In this document: positions 43,684-55,400 of the stretch, one piece after another
Layout of the letters: each line of letters begins with the position of its first letter
Position numbering within the stretch: the first letter of the stretch is position 1
Assembly: GCA_007026445.1 (NCBI GenBank)
Contig: VDMD01000139.1
Span: 1 to 57,583 of the forward strand
Length of the DNA: 57,583 nucleotides
Source: Schizophyllum amplum
Taxonomy: Eukaryota; Basidiomycota; Agaricomycetes; Agaricales; Schizophyllaceae
Direction: 5' to 3'
Made by a program: the position numbers and the translations under genes
The notes under the pieces: model-generated
What the model was told of the DNA's origin: nothing
What the model saw: only the letters and a program-made list of their open reading frames with translations
The model's database searches: none

Positions 43684-43736
43684 CTACAACAGAAAAAGCC
43701 TGAGTCAATGTCAAGGGCATGCGTATATGCACTCAC
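43684..43736 (-). other. 5'UTR intron of the minus-strand MYND copy
   Basis: On the - strand GTGAGT at 43736 and TTGTAG at 43684 bound a 53-bp intron six bases before the ATG. Position and internal words (gcatatacgcatgcc) match the sister genes. Confidence 0.6.
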
Positions 43737-43929
43737 GTAGGGCTTGCGGAGCAAGCAGCAGGAAAGATCGACCACGCGGTATGCAAGCGATGCAACAAGT
43801 ACTGAAAGGCCCTTGCGATGGGTGTTTGCGACGAAAGAACAAAAATCGTGACCGCACGTCATTCTTCCCTCAAGCACGTGCATCGGTGTTGAACTTGCTT
43901 GGTCGATTCAACAAGGTCGATTAACATTG

Positions 43930-46838
43930 GATTAGTCGTTTGATTTAATGGGCCGGCGCACTCCCAGTGCGACGAAGAGAGAGATGGGTTACTATGATGA
44001 GAGCATCGTCATACTATACAGCTGAAATATATATGATACACTGACAGCGCGATTACGGCGCCCGGAGTCGCTCTCGAGTCTCGACAGGGCATCATCTGTC
44101 AGTCTCGCCAATGTCGTGAACGCCCGTGTGCGCATTCTAGCTATGTAAGTTATCGATGTCGTTGCATTGTCGTCAACGTTGCCCAACGACGTACTCAGAA
44201 CGCGCCCGGAGCCACAGCTGTGCCCCCTGCCCCGTCACTTTGTCTCCCGCCCCGCGACAAGGACACTGAAGGTTCCCGTCCACCTCCTCGACCACCTGCG
44301 CGCTATGCGTCAAGATCCGCCGGGTGATACGCCGCCGCAGACGTGTCGCAAGCCGCCGCAAACGACGTGCGACTCCGTCCCCGTCCTGCTCCCCACGTAA
44401 GCGCGTGAATGCAGGTCCACATTTGCCTCGCACCTTCCCGAAGAGAGTCTTGCTCGCGCCCTAAACTGCCAGTAATCCGAGTGACTGAGAGTAGCCGAGT
44501 GACTGCGAGTAGCCGAGTGACTGAGAGTAGCCGAGTGACTGCGAGTAGCCGAGTGACCCTCGTATTGCTGACGGGGCTCATACTTACCCGTGTTACTTCA
44601 GTTGAGAGATCATGCCGGGTTTGCCCGCAATGTGAGGGAAGGAGGTCCACCGGCGATGTAAGGAACGGAGGGCTCACCGCCTGCCTCCATTTACTGACAC
44701 CGCTCCTGCTGGTATTCGCTATGGGCTTCGTCGCAGCGAGCCTTGGCATCGTCGCAGCAAGGGGCATCTTCGCAGCCATCCTACTGGATAGAAATGAAAC
44801 TGGACGAAGCATAACGAACGAGGGAAGCGCACTTTGATGCAATCGCATGCCCGCGTCGACTCCGCTCCAGATATATAGCCCCCGGTCGTCGGCGGCGGGT
44901 GATAGTCTGGCAGCTAGGCGATGGTCTGGCGGCTAGGCGATGGTCTGGCAGCTAGGCGATGGTCTGGCGGCTAGACGATGGTCTGGCGGATGACGATGGG
45001 ACGAGAGGGATTTTTTCAAGTGGATGGAACGTGTCAGACATGTATCCCATGTCGTAGGATCTCACTCATGTCCAGATGTTGATGAGCAGCCTCGGGACCG
45101 CCGTGGACAGAACTCCTCAAAGACATCAAGAAACAAATACATCAAGAAAGGACGCCTCGACGAAGTCGTCCGTCCGTTGCAGCGCGTCCAGTTGAACCCA
45201 CGAGTGGGATCTGACGGCGACACGAGTGGAGTCTGACGGCGACACGAGTGGTTTCTGACGGCGACACGAGTGGAGTTTGACGGCGACACGAGTGGAGTCT
45301 GACGGCGACAAGAGTGGAGTTTGACGGCCAAGTGTACCGAGTATGCAGTCTACCGGGTATGCAGTATACCGAGTAAGTACGCATGTACAATCGTAGGCGA
45401 ATGTCGAGAGTCTGCCTGATAGTCGAGAGAGTCTGCCTGGATGGCGAGAGAGTCTGCCTGAACACCGAGTGACACTGCGTGAACGTCGAGTGATTCTGCA
45501 TGAGCGTCGAGTGAATCTGCATGAACATCGTCAGTGTCACGAAGAGGATGAGGACGACGACCGCGATGATGAGGAGGAGGATGTCGAAGGGGACGAGGAC
45601 GAGGACGAGGAAGACGATGGCAAAGGGGGCGAGGAAAGCGATGACAACGGCGACGACTCGGAAGACGATGGCGAAGGGGACGATGGAGACGACGGCGAAG
45701 GGGACGAGGGAGACAATGGCGAAGGGGGCGATGGAGACGACGGCGAAGGGGACGAGGGAGAGGATGGCGAAGGGGACGATGGGGACGGGGACGAGGATGA
45801 CGATGGGGACGTGGACGAGGAAGGCGATGGCGAAGGGGACGAGGAGGGCGATAGCGACGGGGACGAGGATGAGGGGGACAAGGAAGACGATGGCGACAGA
45901 GATGACGGCAACGAAGACGACGGGGCCATTATGATTGAACACTGATTGCTGCTGCGGCTCTTCGACGATATTGCCCTCGGACTGAACACTGATTTTGCTG
46001 CTGCGGCTCTTCGACGATATTGCCCTCGGCCTGGGGGGTCGTCGGCGACGAGCACACGGCAGGTTTGTCGGCGACGAGCGCACAACGAGCTCGCCTGCGA
46101 CGTGTACACGAAGTCTTCATAGCAAATGGCTGCTCTAATAGGGGGTCTGCGAGTGACTATTAAACTAGGCAGCGCGGTGACGGAAGCCAGGACTTACTGC
46201 ATCCGTTCGACCTTGCGCGCTTACCTTCGACGGTCTGGGATTCGGGGACGTCTTCCGACTTGATCGACTAGAGAGGACGAAGTTTGGAGGACGAGGGTTC
46301 AGACATTGTGTCTCTGGAGTCACGGAGGGGTGAATAAGGGGAAAGGTACTTAAGTGGGTGCAAGGGCGCGGGTATTTTGGATGCAAAGGGCGCAGAAGCA
46401 GCATGATGATGTTGAGGAGAACTTCGAGTACGTCGGTGAAATCTAGACGTATGACGTATACGCTGGCGAGAGTGTTCACGTTGATCGGGATGCTGTTATC
46501 GACGTTGTCTTCTGCACAGATGGGCTCTGTATTGGGAAACGCACGGTTTCACCACTGAGACTGTGCATCCGATGCGCATCGACGGAAGTATACCGTGTCC
46601 GGACTTGCCGGTATAGGGGGAGGCAGACCGTCCGCATAGGGGTGTACTGAGCTCGGGACGGAACGTGTCAGACAGTTTCGCGGACGGATGACGCAATGCG
46701 CGGAAGGTTGAGACAGCGGGTTACATAAATGCAACGGTCCTTCGTTTGCCGTTTCCTTTCCTCCCTGCTCCTTCTTCTCCCCCCGTTGTGCGCCTCTACT
46801 CCCATCGCCCACTACGCCTTCGCTTTTCGGTATACAAC
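43930..46838. other. Gene-poor interval with short arrays
   Basis: I see no gene. It holds an 18-bp array (agtagccgagtgactgcg) at 44478-44565, a 19-bp array (ggcgatggtctggcggcta) at 44895-44990, a 22-bp array (gagtggagtctgacggcgac plus ac) at 45195-45320, a triplet-based acidic array at 45540-45930 and a ~37-bp direct repeat at about 45947 and 45991. The last 120 bp are probably the promoter of the next gene; acataaat near 46723 could act as its TATA element. Confidence 0.45.
45535..45930 (+). repeat. GACGAGG/GACGATGGCGAAGGG compound microsatellite
   Basis: About 390 bp of units such as gacgatggcgaaggggacga. In one + frame it reads as a run of Asp, Glu and Gly more than 100 residues long, but the frame has no credible start or splice link and the other frames are equally open. 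Confidence 0.6.
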
Positions 46839-49123
46839 ATGGCTATACAGGGATGGAACACGGGCGTGATGGTCTGTTGGCTCTACTACTCTTGCATTTC
46901 GATACTGACGCGCTTCAGCCTACTATGCCCGCCGATGTGAAGACGCCCACTCTCAGCGCCAGTGACTACAACAACAGCGGCACAGCTATGAAAGGCAACA
47001 CCAAGGACTTTCATACGGGCCTAACAGTGCGTTCATTATTCCCTATGGCCGGCTCTCCAGCTGACCTGCTTTAGCCTCCCCTATCCGAGTACACGCCTAT
47101 GCTCGTTGACGGCCGTGACGGGGGCAACAATGCTAAAGACTTTCACACGGGCTTAACGGTGCGTTGCCCACTCCCTGCGTCGATCCTGGGACTCATTTGC
47201 TTTAGCCTCCCCTATCCCTCCCCGACGGCGTTGATGACGATGACTGGATGACCAGGAAAGGCAACGCCATTATCGACCAGGACGTTAACGGCTATCGCTC
47301 ATATATACTATCCGACGAGGAGACCATGGTTGAATCAACATCTTGCATGAGCTCAATGGCGTTCACCGCCTCGCAATGGAGATGGTATCATGGAGACGAC
47401 GACGAGTCTCAGTCAGAACAGCAGCCTACACTACCACTCCCTCACACCAATGCTGTTGTCCCCGACATCAGCACCCATGGCAGCAACTCGCCCTCACCTC
47501 CTATCCCCGTCGCGTCGACCATCAAGCCTGACGCGCACGTGCATCCTAAGTGTCCGCCGAGGCCAAGCACACCCTTGCTGGCAGCTGCCCCTAACAATGC
47601 CGGCCAGGTTGCGACTCCAGCCTCTGTCGCATCCGCACGGACGGCGTCGCGTACTACACCCAAGACACACATCCATACCGCGAAGTGCCCGCCCACCTGT
47701 CGCTGCTTGAGTCGTTGCAGCGTCGCCGACTGCCGTGGTCAGGTGCTATCTATGAGCTGTACCACCGGCATGTGCCCCACGCACTGCAAGTTGTCCGGCA
47801 AGTGCAAGTGGCGATCGCACAGTGTCGTGGTGGCCACTCCTCCGCGCAACGCGGCAGCCTCCGCGTCTATCGAGTCGCAGGTGCCAGCCTCTCCTGTTCG
47901 GCCACCTCTCGCGAAGGACACGTCCATCCCCGCTCTTGATCAGTCGAATCAACCATCGCGGATCGTTAGTCAACCGGCGAGTCCCGCGTTAGCTGCCATT
48001 CTGCGCCACAGCGCGGTGTTGCAGAACAAGATGGATCGTGACCGCCTTGATCAAGCTCGCATGGCGGACCAGAACAAGAAGTCTGTCACGATTTGCTTTT
48101 GGAACAGTGTAAGTCTCGACGACATGTACCAAGTGCCGTTTTGCTCATACCTTTCAGGACGGACCACGCACCTGCATGCAAATACAAGGCATCACTACGT
48201 TCCCGTCATTCAACATCGCTCGTTCGGCAACGTCTATGGACAATTCTGCTTCACCCGACGTGCCAACTGGTACCTCTGCACTTCTCCGTCGCATGGGACT
48301 TTCGCCTACCGACTCTATGGATGTCTACTCGACTGCCTACGAGGACTGGGTGGACACGCCTGTCGACCACGTCATGCAAGTTACTACTCACGAGACCATT
48401 CTCATCCGCCGTCAAGGGGTGTTGCGGTGTGACAAGCTCGATGAATCTCTTCGGCTACTCCGTTCATCATCCACCTCCGCGCCTGTTCTGTCCCGCCGTG
48501 TGTCTAAACGTCGGTATGAGGACAGCTACGCGATGGGTGAACGTCTCATCAAGAGTACTCGTCTTGCCTATTCACCAACTGCTTCTGCCTCCGCGTCCGC
48601 CGCAAGAGCACTGGCGTCATCGTCGTCTGGATCGTTCAACTCCGACATATCTCTCGACAGCTATGCTTCGTCTGGCGCCTCGTCTCTCTCGCTGGCAGCT
48701 GATTCACCATCCAATGATCAGCCCGCCCCCGCTCAAGAGCCTGCGGTCGACTTCGAAGCCATCATTGCCCAGACACGGAAGAGTTTGTACAAAGAACATC
48801 GTGTTAACACCAGCGACGTTGTCGGGAAGTCTTGGCCAAGCGGCGTGCGTGTCCGGGACATGGTCCAGTCATTTCAGTTTGACGACGAGCTTAAGGACAC
48901 GGACGGCATGCAGCTACTCTCTGACCGGCTGGCTTACATCTTCAATGATGTGTACCTCACGCCGAGGAACTACCAGCAGCAGAAGTTGGCGTGGAAGCAC
49001 ATGACCGCGAGCGAGAGGGTAGATGCGCGTGGCTCATCTGCTGAGAAGGATTGGAAGTTGTGGCGCAAGCGCACAAATGGTTGGGCATACTCTCAGAAGA
49101 AGCGGAGGATCAATGTACTGTAG
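46839..49123 (+). CDS. CxC cysteine-cluster protein of a transposon-associated type (5 exons)
   Basis: Preferred exons are 46839-46865, 46919-47026, 47075-47158, 47206-48108 and 48158-49123 (695 aa); an ATG at 46853 reading straight into exon 2 is an alternative start. Exons 2 and 3 end alike (KDFHTGLT) and exons 3 and 4 begin alike (PPLS), showing a tandem exon-intron duplication. Residues ~205-250 are a cysteine cluster (CPPTCRCLSRCSVADCRGQV, then MSCTTGMCPTHCKLSGKC). After a Pro/Ser-rich linker come a conserved strand block (ICFWNSDGPRTCMQIQGI, then FPSFNI) and, near the C-terminus, WPSGVRVRDMVQSF and WKLWRKR motifs. Proteins of this plan are repeated in agaricomycete genomes and look element-borne; I cannot assign a biochemical role. 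The stop codon is directly adjacent to that of the convergent gene. Confidence 0.7.
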
Positions 49124-51473
49124 TTATTCTGTATCCGGTAGGTAACCGGGAGCGTAATTCGTGAGACTTGCGAGTGTAAGACGGTTCTTTCTAAGTATCA
49201 ACTCGTCAAGAAAGAAATTGTACTTGGTAAACGACATCTCTCGTACAATGGAGTGGTATGCGCCCAGCCAGACGTTGTTCTGCTCTGCAATCGATGAGTT
49301 AAAGTACCAGCCATCTTCTGTGCGTAATTCGGGGAACTGCATAGGATTACAGAACAAGGAGCACTCAGCATCGTTCTTCTTGTGCTTTACTGTCCAGTGG
49401 AATACATCGACAGGGAGAGTGATCTTCGTGAGTAGACTGGGATCGTGTTTGGCAAGATAACGATGAAGGCGGCATCCATTGTCGTAGAAGAGAACATCGG
49501 GTAGCAGTCCAATGGCGTCAAGTTCACGGAGTGCGCACTGATGAACACGTTAGATTACACATGGTGCACATTCACGTATGGTAGGCAAGACAGGAAGGGG
49601 GTCTGGGGGAAACCTTGGTTTCCCCCAGTGCATAATTTCGAAGACGGGGGAAATAGGTTTGAAAGGAAGGGGGTTCGGGGGAAACCTTGGTTTCCCCCGA
49701 GAAAGGAAGGGGGTCCGGGGGAAACCATGGTTTCCCCCGGGCTGCCGGCAGGCGGAGGGTGCAGGGAGGAACGACCTGCGTAACAAAATTCAAGACTCAC
49801 ATGCACAGAGGACAGGGACTCGGCCTTAACACATGTGTACCGCGATATGATGATGCCACACGGTCGGTTGAATGTGAATTCGGCATGCGTGCGAGTTCGC
49901 CCTAGGATAGCCTTCATATACGGGCCCTGCTCATTCTTGGCTGGGCAGTCGGTATCGTCAATGAACGTTGACGACTGCTGAGGAACTTCTGGTCCATTGT
50001 TCGTCTCGACGGCGTCATTTACGGCTGAAACCGCAGAGGCGTCGTCCAGATGTGTGACCGCCTGGCGCTGCAGTACACCCTTCAACTGAAACATAGCCGT
50101 GTTTCGCTGCTGATGTTGTACCTCCAGCTGCCGATGAGCAGGGATACCGCAGGTCTTTCGATGGTCTGTTGTAGGTGCACGACATGTAGTGACAGCGCAA
50201 CAGTAGTTCAGGTAATGGTGGGAGGGGCAGAAGCGATCGGCGTGAGAGTACAAAGGGATCGGACAGCCGTCCGCCGAACAACGCGCATGGCCGATGCATA
50301 CGGCGTCGCCGACGAGCGCATGAATAGTACCTATTCATAATGGTCAGGTTACTGCCATGCAATGATATGGCTCAGCACGCACGCAGTGCGCCGTCGGCGT
50401 CTACAAACGTACGCATGCACTTGCTGCAAAAGTGCGCAGCTTCGGGTTGTCCGTATATGCGCATACGCTCATTGCGCAACGTCATCGCGGCTAGGAAGCG
50501 ATCTTTCTGGTCTCCCGTATGCGGTACATGCAGCTGTAGGCCTTGACGACCACAGTCGTCGAGGAGAGACATGATAATGAATATGTCAAAGACGTGGTGC
50601 TTGTTTAAACGAGGTAATGGCGGGGAGTGAGAGGGTGTGAACGTATGATTATATATCTTGGCAACGTTCGTAGCGGATGTCCTGCACCCTCCGTTAGCGT
50701 CACATAGAAAACCATGGGCGCGAACGCACCATGACATCAACATCATGCTGATGAAAAGGTCCGCCAGTGGCCGGTCGACATAATGATGTTCTGCAGCTTG
50801 AATAACGGTAAGGCTGGGTGCGTAGTAGGAGCGTACACCCTGTTGAACGGCGTAATTGGGATAGTATGTGGTACGGCATGCTGGACGAGGATCAGAAGAA
50901 GCCCGCGCTGTACAGTGTTTACGTACCAGAGCAGACAAGATGCACGGAAAATGTTGAACGGGCCCCGCCGAGAGTGTACAACGTGACGCGTCTGCGCCCG
51001 TCTCGTTCACGAATGAGGGACTTGTGGAAATTGATGCAGTTGGTGTTGGTACAGTACTCATTCGGCGGCCATAATGTATCTCCAGCTGCATGCAATTGTT
51101 AGCGGGGGGTGGGGAGACGAGGTTGCTACGCACATATTTCGTCTGCCCTCGCTTGATCCCATGCGTGCTGCTCTTGAGGCATATCCAACTCCGAAGCCCT
51201 CTGCCAGACCGTGCCAGCGATCGCATGCCACAGGACAGGGACAAGGTTGATGTTCATGTCCACGACGGTCGCGAGAAAGACCGCGATGTGATCGGGCAGC
51301 GCAGGCGGTGGTGTCAAAGGATCATGATCAGGAGGCTGCGCGGCGAGAATGTCGTTCTTGAGCTTCGTGGCCAGCGTAATAACCAAATGCAGAGCGGTGA
51401 GGGTGATGTGGTCGAGCAGAGATGGTTCATATGAGAGGACGTCGAGAACGTGGCGTAACGTGTCCATGTTCAT
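49124..51473 (-). CDS. CxC5/CxC6 cysteine-cluster protein associated with KDZ transposases (6 exons)
   Basis: Minus-strand exons 51473-51134, 51085-50927, 50880-50730, 50681-50383, 50330-49801 and 49537-49124 are all in frame and give 630 aa. The CxC5-like part (residues ~1-315) has an opening helix region, YCTNTNCINFHKS, ACRTTYYPNYAVQQGVRSYY, NKHHVFDIFIIMSLLDD and FCSKCMRTF. The CxC6-like part follows (HARCSADGCPIPL, FCPSHHYLNYCCAVTTC, KTCGIPAHR). The C-terminal half has FNRPCGIIISR, PDVLFYDNGC, LPVDVFHW, CNPMQFPEL and FNSSIAEQNNVWLGAYHSI. This order matches fungal proteins named for their link to KDZ elements. The C-terminal half resembles a transposase-like core, but the first strand carries PCG where an Asp would be expected, so activity is doubtful. 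Intron 5 (263 bp) carries hairpin repeats. The gene is unbroken. Confidence 0.85.
49600..49745. repeat. Hairpin-forming GGGGGAAACC..GGTTTCCCCC repeats in an intron
   Basis: Three inverted-repeat units with a 10-bp stem (gggggaaacc / ggtttccccc) and a two-base centre lie at about 49612-49636, 49676-49701 and 49715-49740; the last is a perfect 22-bp palindrome around ccatgg. They are joined by an aaggaagggggt spacer, with a degenerate half copy near 49642-49665. All lie inside intron 5 of the CxC5/CxC6 gene. Confidence 0.8.
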
Positions 51474-52404
51474 GCGCGCGTAAATGTAGGCGATGGCATA
51501 GAAGGCGGACGCGTGTCATGCAGAGTCGTCTCCGGAGGCGCGCGCAGTGATCGAGAGCGCGGTACGTGGACGGTCGGTGCGGCGAACGCGCGTGGTAGAG
51601 TTCAGGGGCGCGGGCCGGGGGCGCGGTCAACGACACAGTCGACGGGCAGCGTCAAGCTTATAAGAGACGGCAACGGGGGCTGTCTCGGGGGACGCGTGGC
51701 GATGCGCCGGAGCTGATGACACCCGTGGCGATGCGCCGGAGCTGATGACACCCGCATGAAACCTTCGGCCCGCCCGGACGCACCGGGCGCATGAAGCGCA
51801 TCATCGGCGCGCATCGATCACTTCCGAAACCGTGCGTTTCCCATTTCCCAACCGTTCTCCTTCTGCAGCAGGCTAAGCTCCGAGTTGCGTTTAAGGAAGC
51901 GTTTGCAAGGCGCCGTTTTCTGTTCAGAAGACAACAGCACTCTCTCAGCCTTTCCGTTCGTATGCGGGCGCGATGCGTATGAGGTTGTATTGTTGATGCA
52001 TAGAGTGGTACGACATGAGGTGAGAAGGACATATTCCGTCGCCGACCAAGTGAAAGCGCTCGGCCAGGGCCCGATCGGGAACGTTGACAAAGGGTAAGAC
52101 GCGATTGTCCAAGCGCCGAAGCGCCACATATTAGTCATCATTACGCTGACTGCGACTGCCCATCGCGTAGCGCCCAGCACGTTTCACGGCTTGTTCTCAA
52201 CCATCATCTTCACGAACGAACTTACGACTTGCCCTGCTCCGCCGCTTTAGAGAGAAAGCTCAACGCAAAGCGTTACGGTGGAGGCTTTACGATCAGTATC
52301 AACACCAGCCCGCCAGTCCAGACACCACAGCCAGCCTTGAAGAACGAGACGCACAGGACCTACGACAGAGCGACGCTCAATCACGACAGAGGAGACGTTT
52401 GATC
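51474..52404. other. Intergenic region between divergent genes
   Basis: This lies between the CxC5/CxC6 gene (-) and mub1 (+). It holds a perfect tandem duplication of ~27 bp (cgatgcgccggagctgatga core) at about 51698-51753. No inverted repeat matching the far side of the CxC gene pair could be found by eye. Confidence 0.4.
51655..51668 (-). promoter_or_regulatory. Possible TATA element of the CxC5/CxC6 gene
   Basis: On the - strand the sequence reads tctcttataagctt, about 190 bp upstream of the ATG at 51473. Spacing is generous but possible; nothing else in the upstream region stands out. Confidence 0.25.
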
Positions 52405-55400
52405 ATGCGGGAGTCCAACTTTTGTTTCCCGGCGCAGAACAAGGCGAGCGTGTGCATATCCAGCCAGCTCTATGACCGCAGAGGTGCGCTGCCTGTGCTG
52501 CAGTCCAGTTCCATCGTGCTGACCGCTTGTCTCCCACAGCGCTGGATACCTCCTCGCCTTTGCCGCTATTCAACTCCTTAACACATCTCACATATCTCAC
52601 CTCAACATCGCCCCGCATCCGCGAGATCATGACCATGGACGGCGGCCTCGAACGACTTGTCAAGATCCTCCACGACTTCTGCCTCGCCCCGCCCTCACCA
52701 GAGAACCCAGTCCTCTTTTACGGGCTTATGCCCAAGCCCGCCAAGGGCCGCGCCTCGCCCGAGCGCGAATACGTGCTCAACCCCGCCACCTTCGACAAGC
52801 ACGCCGCCTTCCGCTTCTCCCTCGCCTTCCAGTGTCTCGTCAACATCGGCGTCCGCGGCAGCGAGAACATCCGCTCCCGCGTCGTCCAGGCCGGCACCCT
52901 CGACGTCGTCGGCTGCATCCTCGAAGCCTGGCTCGTCAACCGCGGCTTCGGCCTCGTCGGCCCGCCCGCGGGGATCCCCAGTCGCACCACCACCACCAGC
53001 AGCCGCGCCGGCGCGGGCACATCTCGTGCGCCTATCTCTCGCGCACCGGGATCCGCGCCGCGCCCGGGCGCCCCGGCTACCACTGCCACTACAGCAGCAC
53101 CTCTCATGCCCCGGATACCGGCGGCCAACGTACCTCCCAGCCGCCCGCGCGCCGTCATCCCGCCCCCGTTCACGCGCCAGAACGCGAGCTGGCTGTACAC
53201 CGATCAGGACCCGCCCGCGCCGCCGACGCCGACCGCGCCAGCCGCGCCCTTCTACCGCGATCGCAGCCAGACGATCGTCGCGCGGCCGCGGATGCCGGAG
53301 ACGCGGGACTCATCCCCCGAGCAACCTGCGAGGCGGCAGCAGCCTGTGGATGTAAGGCCGCTGTCCGCAGATGCCCGTGCGGCGGTGGCGAGCACCTCGG
53401 AGACGATGCGCCGCCCTGGTGACCAGCGTCGCTCGGCATCGGAGGCGCAGCGGCGACCAACACTGGATCGCGTGGGAACGTCGAACTCGAGCGCGTCCTT
53501 CTCGAGTGAGTGATTGATTGGCCTCTGTGTGCGACGCGTGTTTCGACTGACTTGGACGCAGCAGATAACACCTCGCCGTCGTCGAGTCGGCCGCAATCAC
53601 CGCACCAGCACTCGCCGTCGTCGTCGCGCCCCGAGACGGAGACGGAGGACGATGAGGAGCCGGTGCTGGGCGGGGGGTCGGTGTTGGGCGGTGGTCCAGG
53701 ATCGATGCTGGGCGGTGGTCCAGGATCGATGCTGGGCGGTGGGGTGACGCGCGGGCGGGAGGAGCCGTTGATGAGCGCTATGGCGAGGAGTCGGACCGTG
53801 ACACGGCCTGAGCGTTTGGGTCAGGACGGCATGGGACGCGACGATATTGGGACGTTGAATGAGATGGGCTTGGAAGGTGAGTCTTTCGTCGTCGCCGGTG
53901 TGGTTGAACGCAAGGTCCGACTCGTGGGTATGCTTTGCGGCGTATCGTTCAGGTCTCCGCGCTCTCTCCTGGGATTCTTTGTGCTTGGTCTGGGAGACCT
54001 CCGCGCTTGATCATGTCGTTAACGTGCTGGATATACTTGCTGACGTCACCGTTCAGGCAACCAGCTTGGCCTGGAGCGGACGGCGCTCGACGAGGATCAG
54101 CTCAACACGATCGCCATGGGCGACGGGGATCCGGCGCACCAGATTGGACTCGCTGATCCGCATATTGGTGGCGAGCCTGGGATTGCTGGAGGTCATCAAC
54201 TCGGTTAGTTCGTCAATTCTTTTGCTGTCGTCCTTGTCTTTCTGTTCTTGTAGGCCCTTGTCCTTCTTTCCTTGTCAACCCTCGTCTTCCTTTCCTTGTA
54301 CACGTCAGTGAGAGCATCTCATTGACATCTACAAGCAGGTCATCTTCATATCGGCTTATCCGACGACCTGGACGGGGCCATGCTGAACGACGACTTTGCT
54401 ATGGGCGCACCACCTGGCGCGCCGGGTGCGCTTGTCACCCGTCCTGGCGTTCGATTGCCGACGAGTGGTCCCCTGAGCACGGACGTGAGCGGCAGCGAGG
54501 ATGAAGGTGAGTCTTTGCACGTCCGAGTCTGACGCGACGACTGACTGGGTGACAGGTCCCTCTATGCGTCACTCGCCGCCGTTGCATCTTCATCCACAAC
54601 AGCAGGCGTCGACGTCTCGCACGCTTCTGCAGCAGATCGAAGCCACGCCCCGCGCGGGGTCGGTCCCACTTCCGGACGACGAGTACATCTCGCGCCCGGG
54701 CAACCGTAGCAGTTTTGCTGGCGCGGCGAGCTTCTCGGGAGCCAATTATGGGTTTGGGAACGCGAGCTTTGGTACTGGAGGTGCTGCGTTTGCTCCCAGC
54801 TCGGCGGGCGGCTTCCAGTCAGCATCGACGTCGGCGAATGCGGAGCTCGGGCGGCAGGCCGAGTCGTCGTCGGCGGGGCCATCCGTCTCCGAGGACCAAC
54901 ATGCGATGCCGAGCTTGCGGACAGGCTTCGCCAGCTACTCGGGCGCAGGACCCTCGATGTACGTGGACGTCTCGGCCGACGGGGTGTCGTCGACTACGAA
55001 CCTGGTGACCGGTCGAACGACGACCGCGGATGAGGACGTGGAGATGGAGTCGCCTGTGCGTCCGGCTGCGCCGCTGCCTGTGTCTCGGGAAGTGAGCGTG
55101 CCGATTATCGCGCATCCGCGCCCGACGCGGCCGTCACCGCAAGCGGCGCCGCCGACCCCGCAAGCGCCGCAGATATCGCAAGGTGCTAGTCTCTCGCCTC
55201 AGCAAGCGGCACAGGGCAGCCCGACGCAGCCGCCTGCGCCGAACCCGTCGCCCTACACTGATTCGGATGTTCTGGTAAGTTTTGCCTGAACGTGTGTACA
55301 TGACGAGTTACTGATTGGCTTGCAGCTGGCGCTTCAGCTTCTCGCTTATCTGAGCAAGTATCCCCATGTTCGGCAAGCGTTTTACAAGGTCCGCGAGGGG

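Noticed and set aside
45469..45945. Acidic 158-codon frame
   Set aside because: A Glu/Asp/Gly-coding microsatellite with no splice partner; alternative frames are equally open.
46100..52300. Search for terminal inverted repeats around the CxC gene pair
   Set aside because: No convincing matching ends were found by eye on either side, so element boundaries are not claimed.
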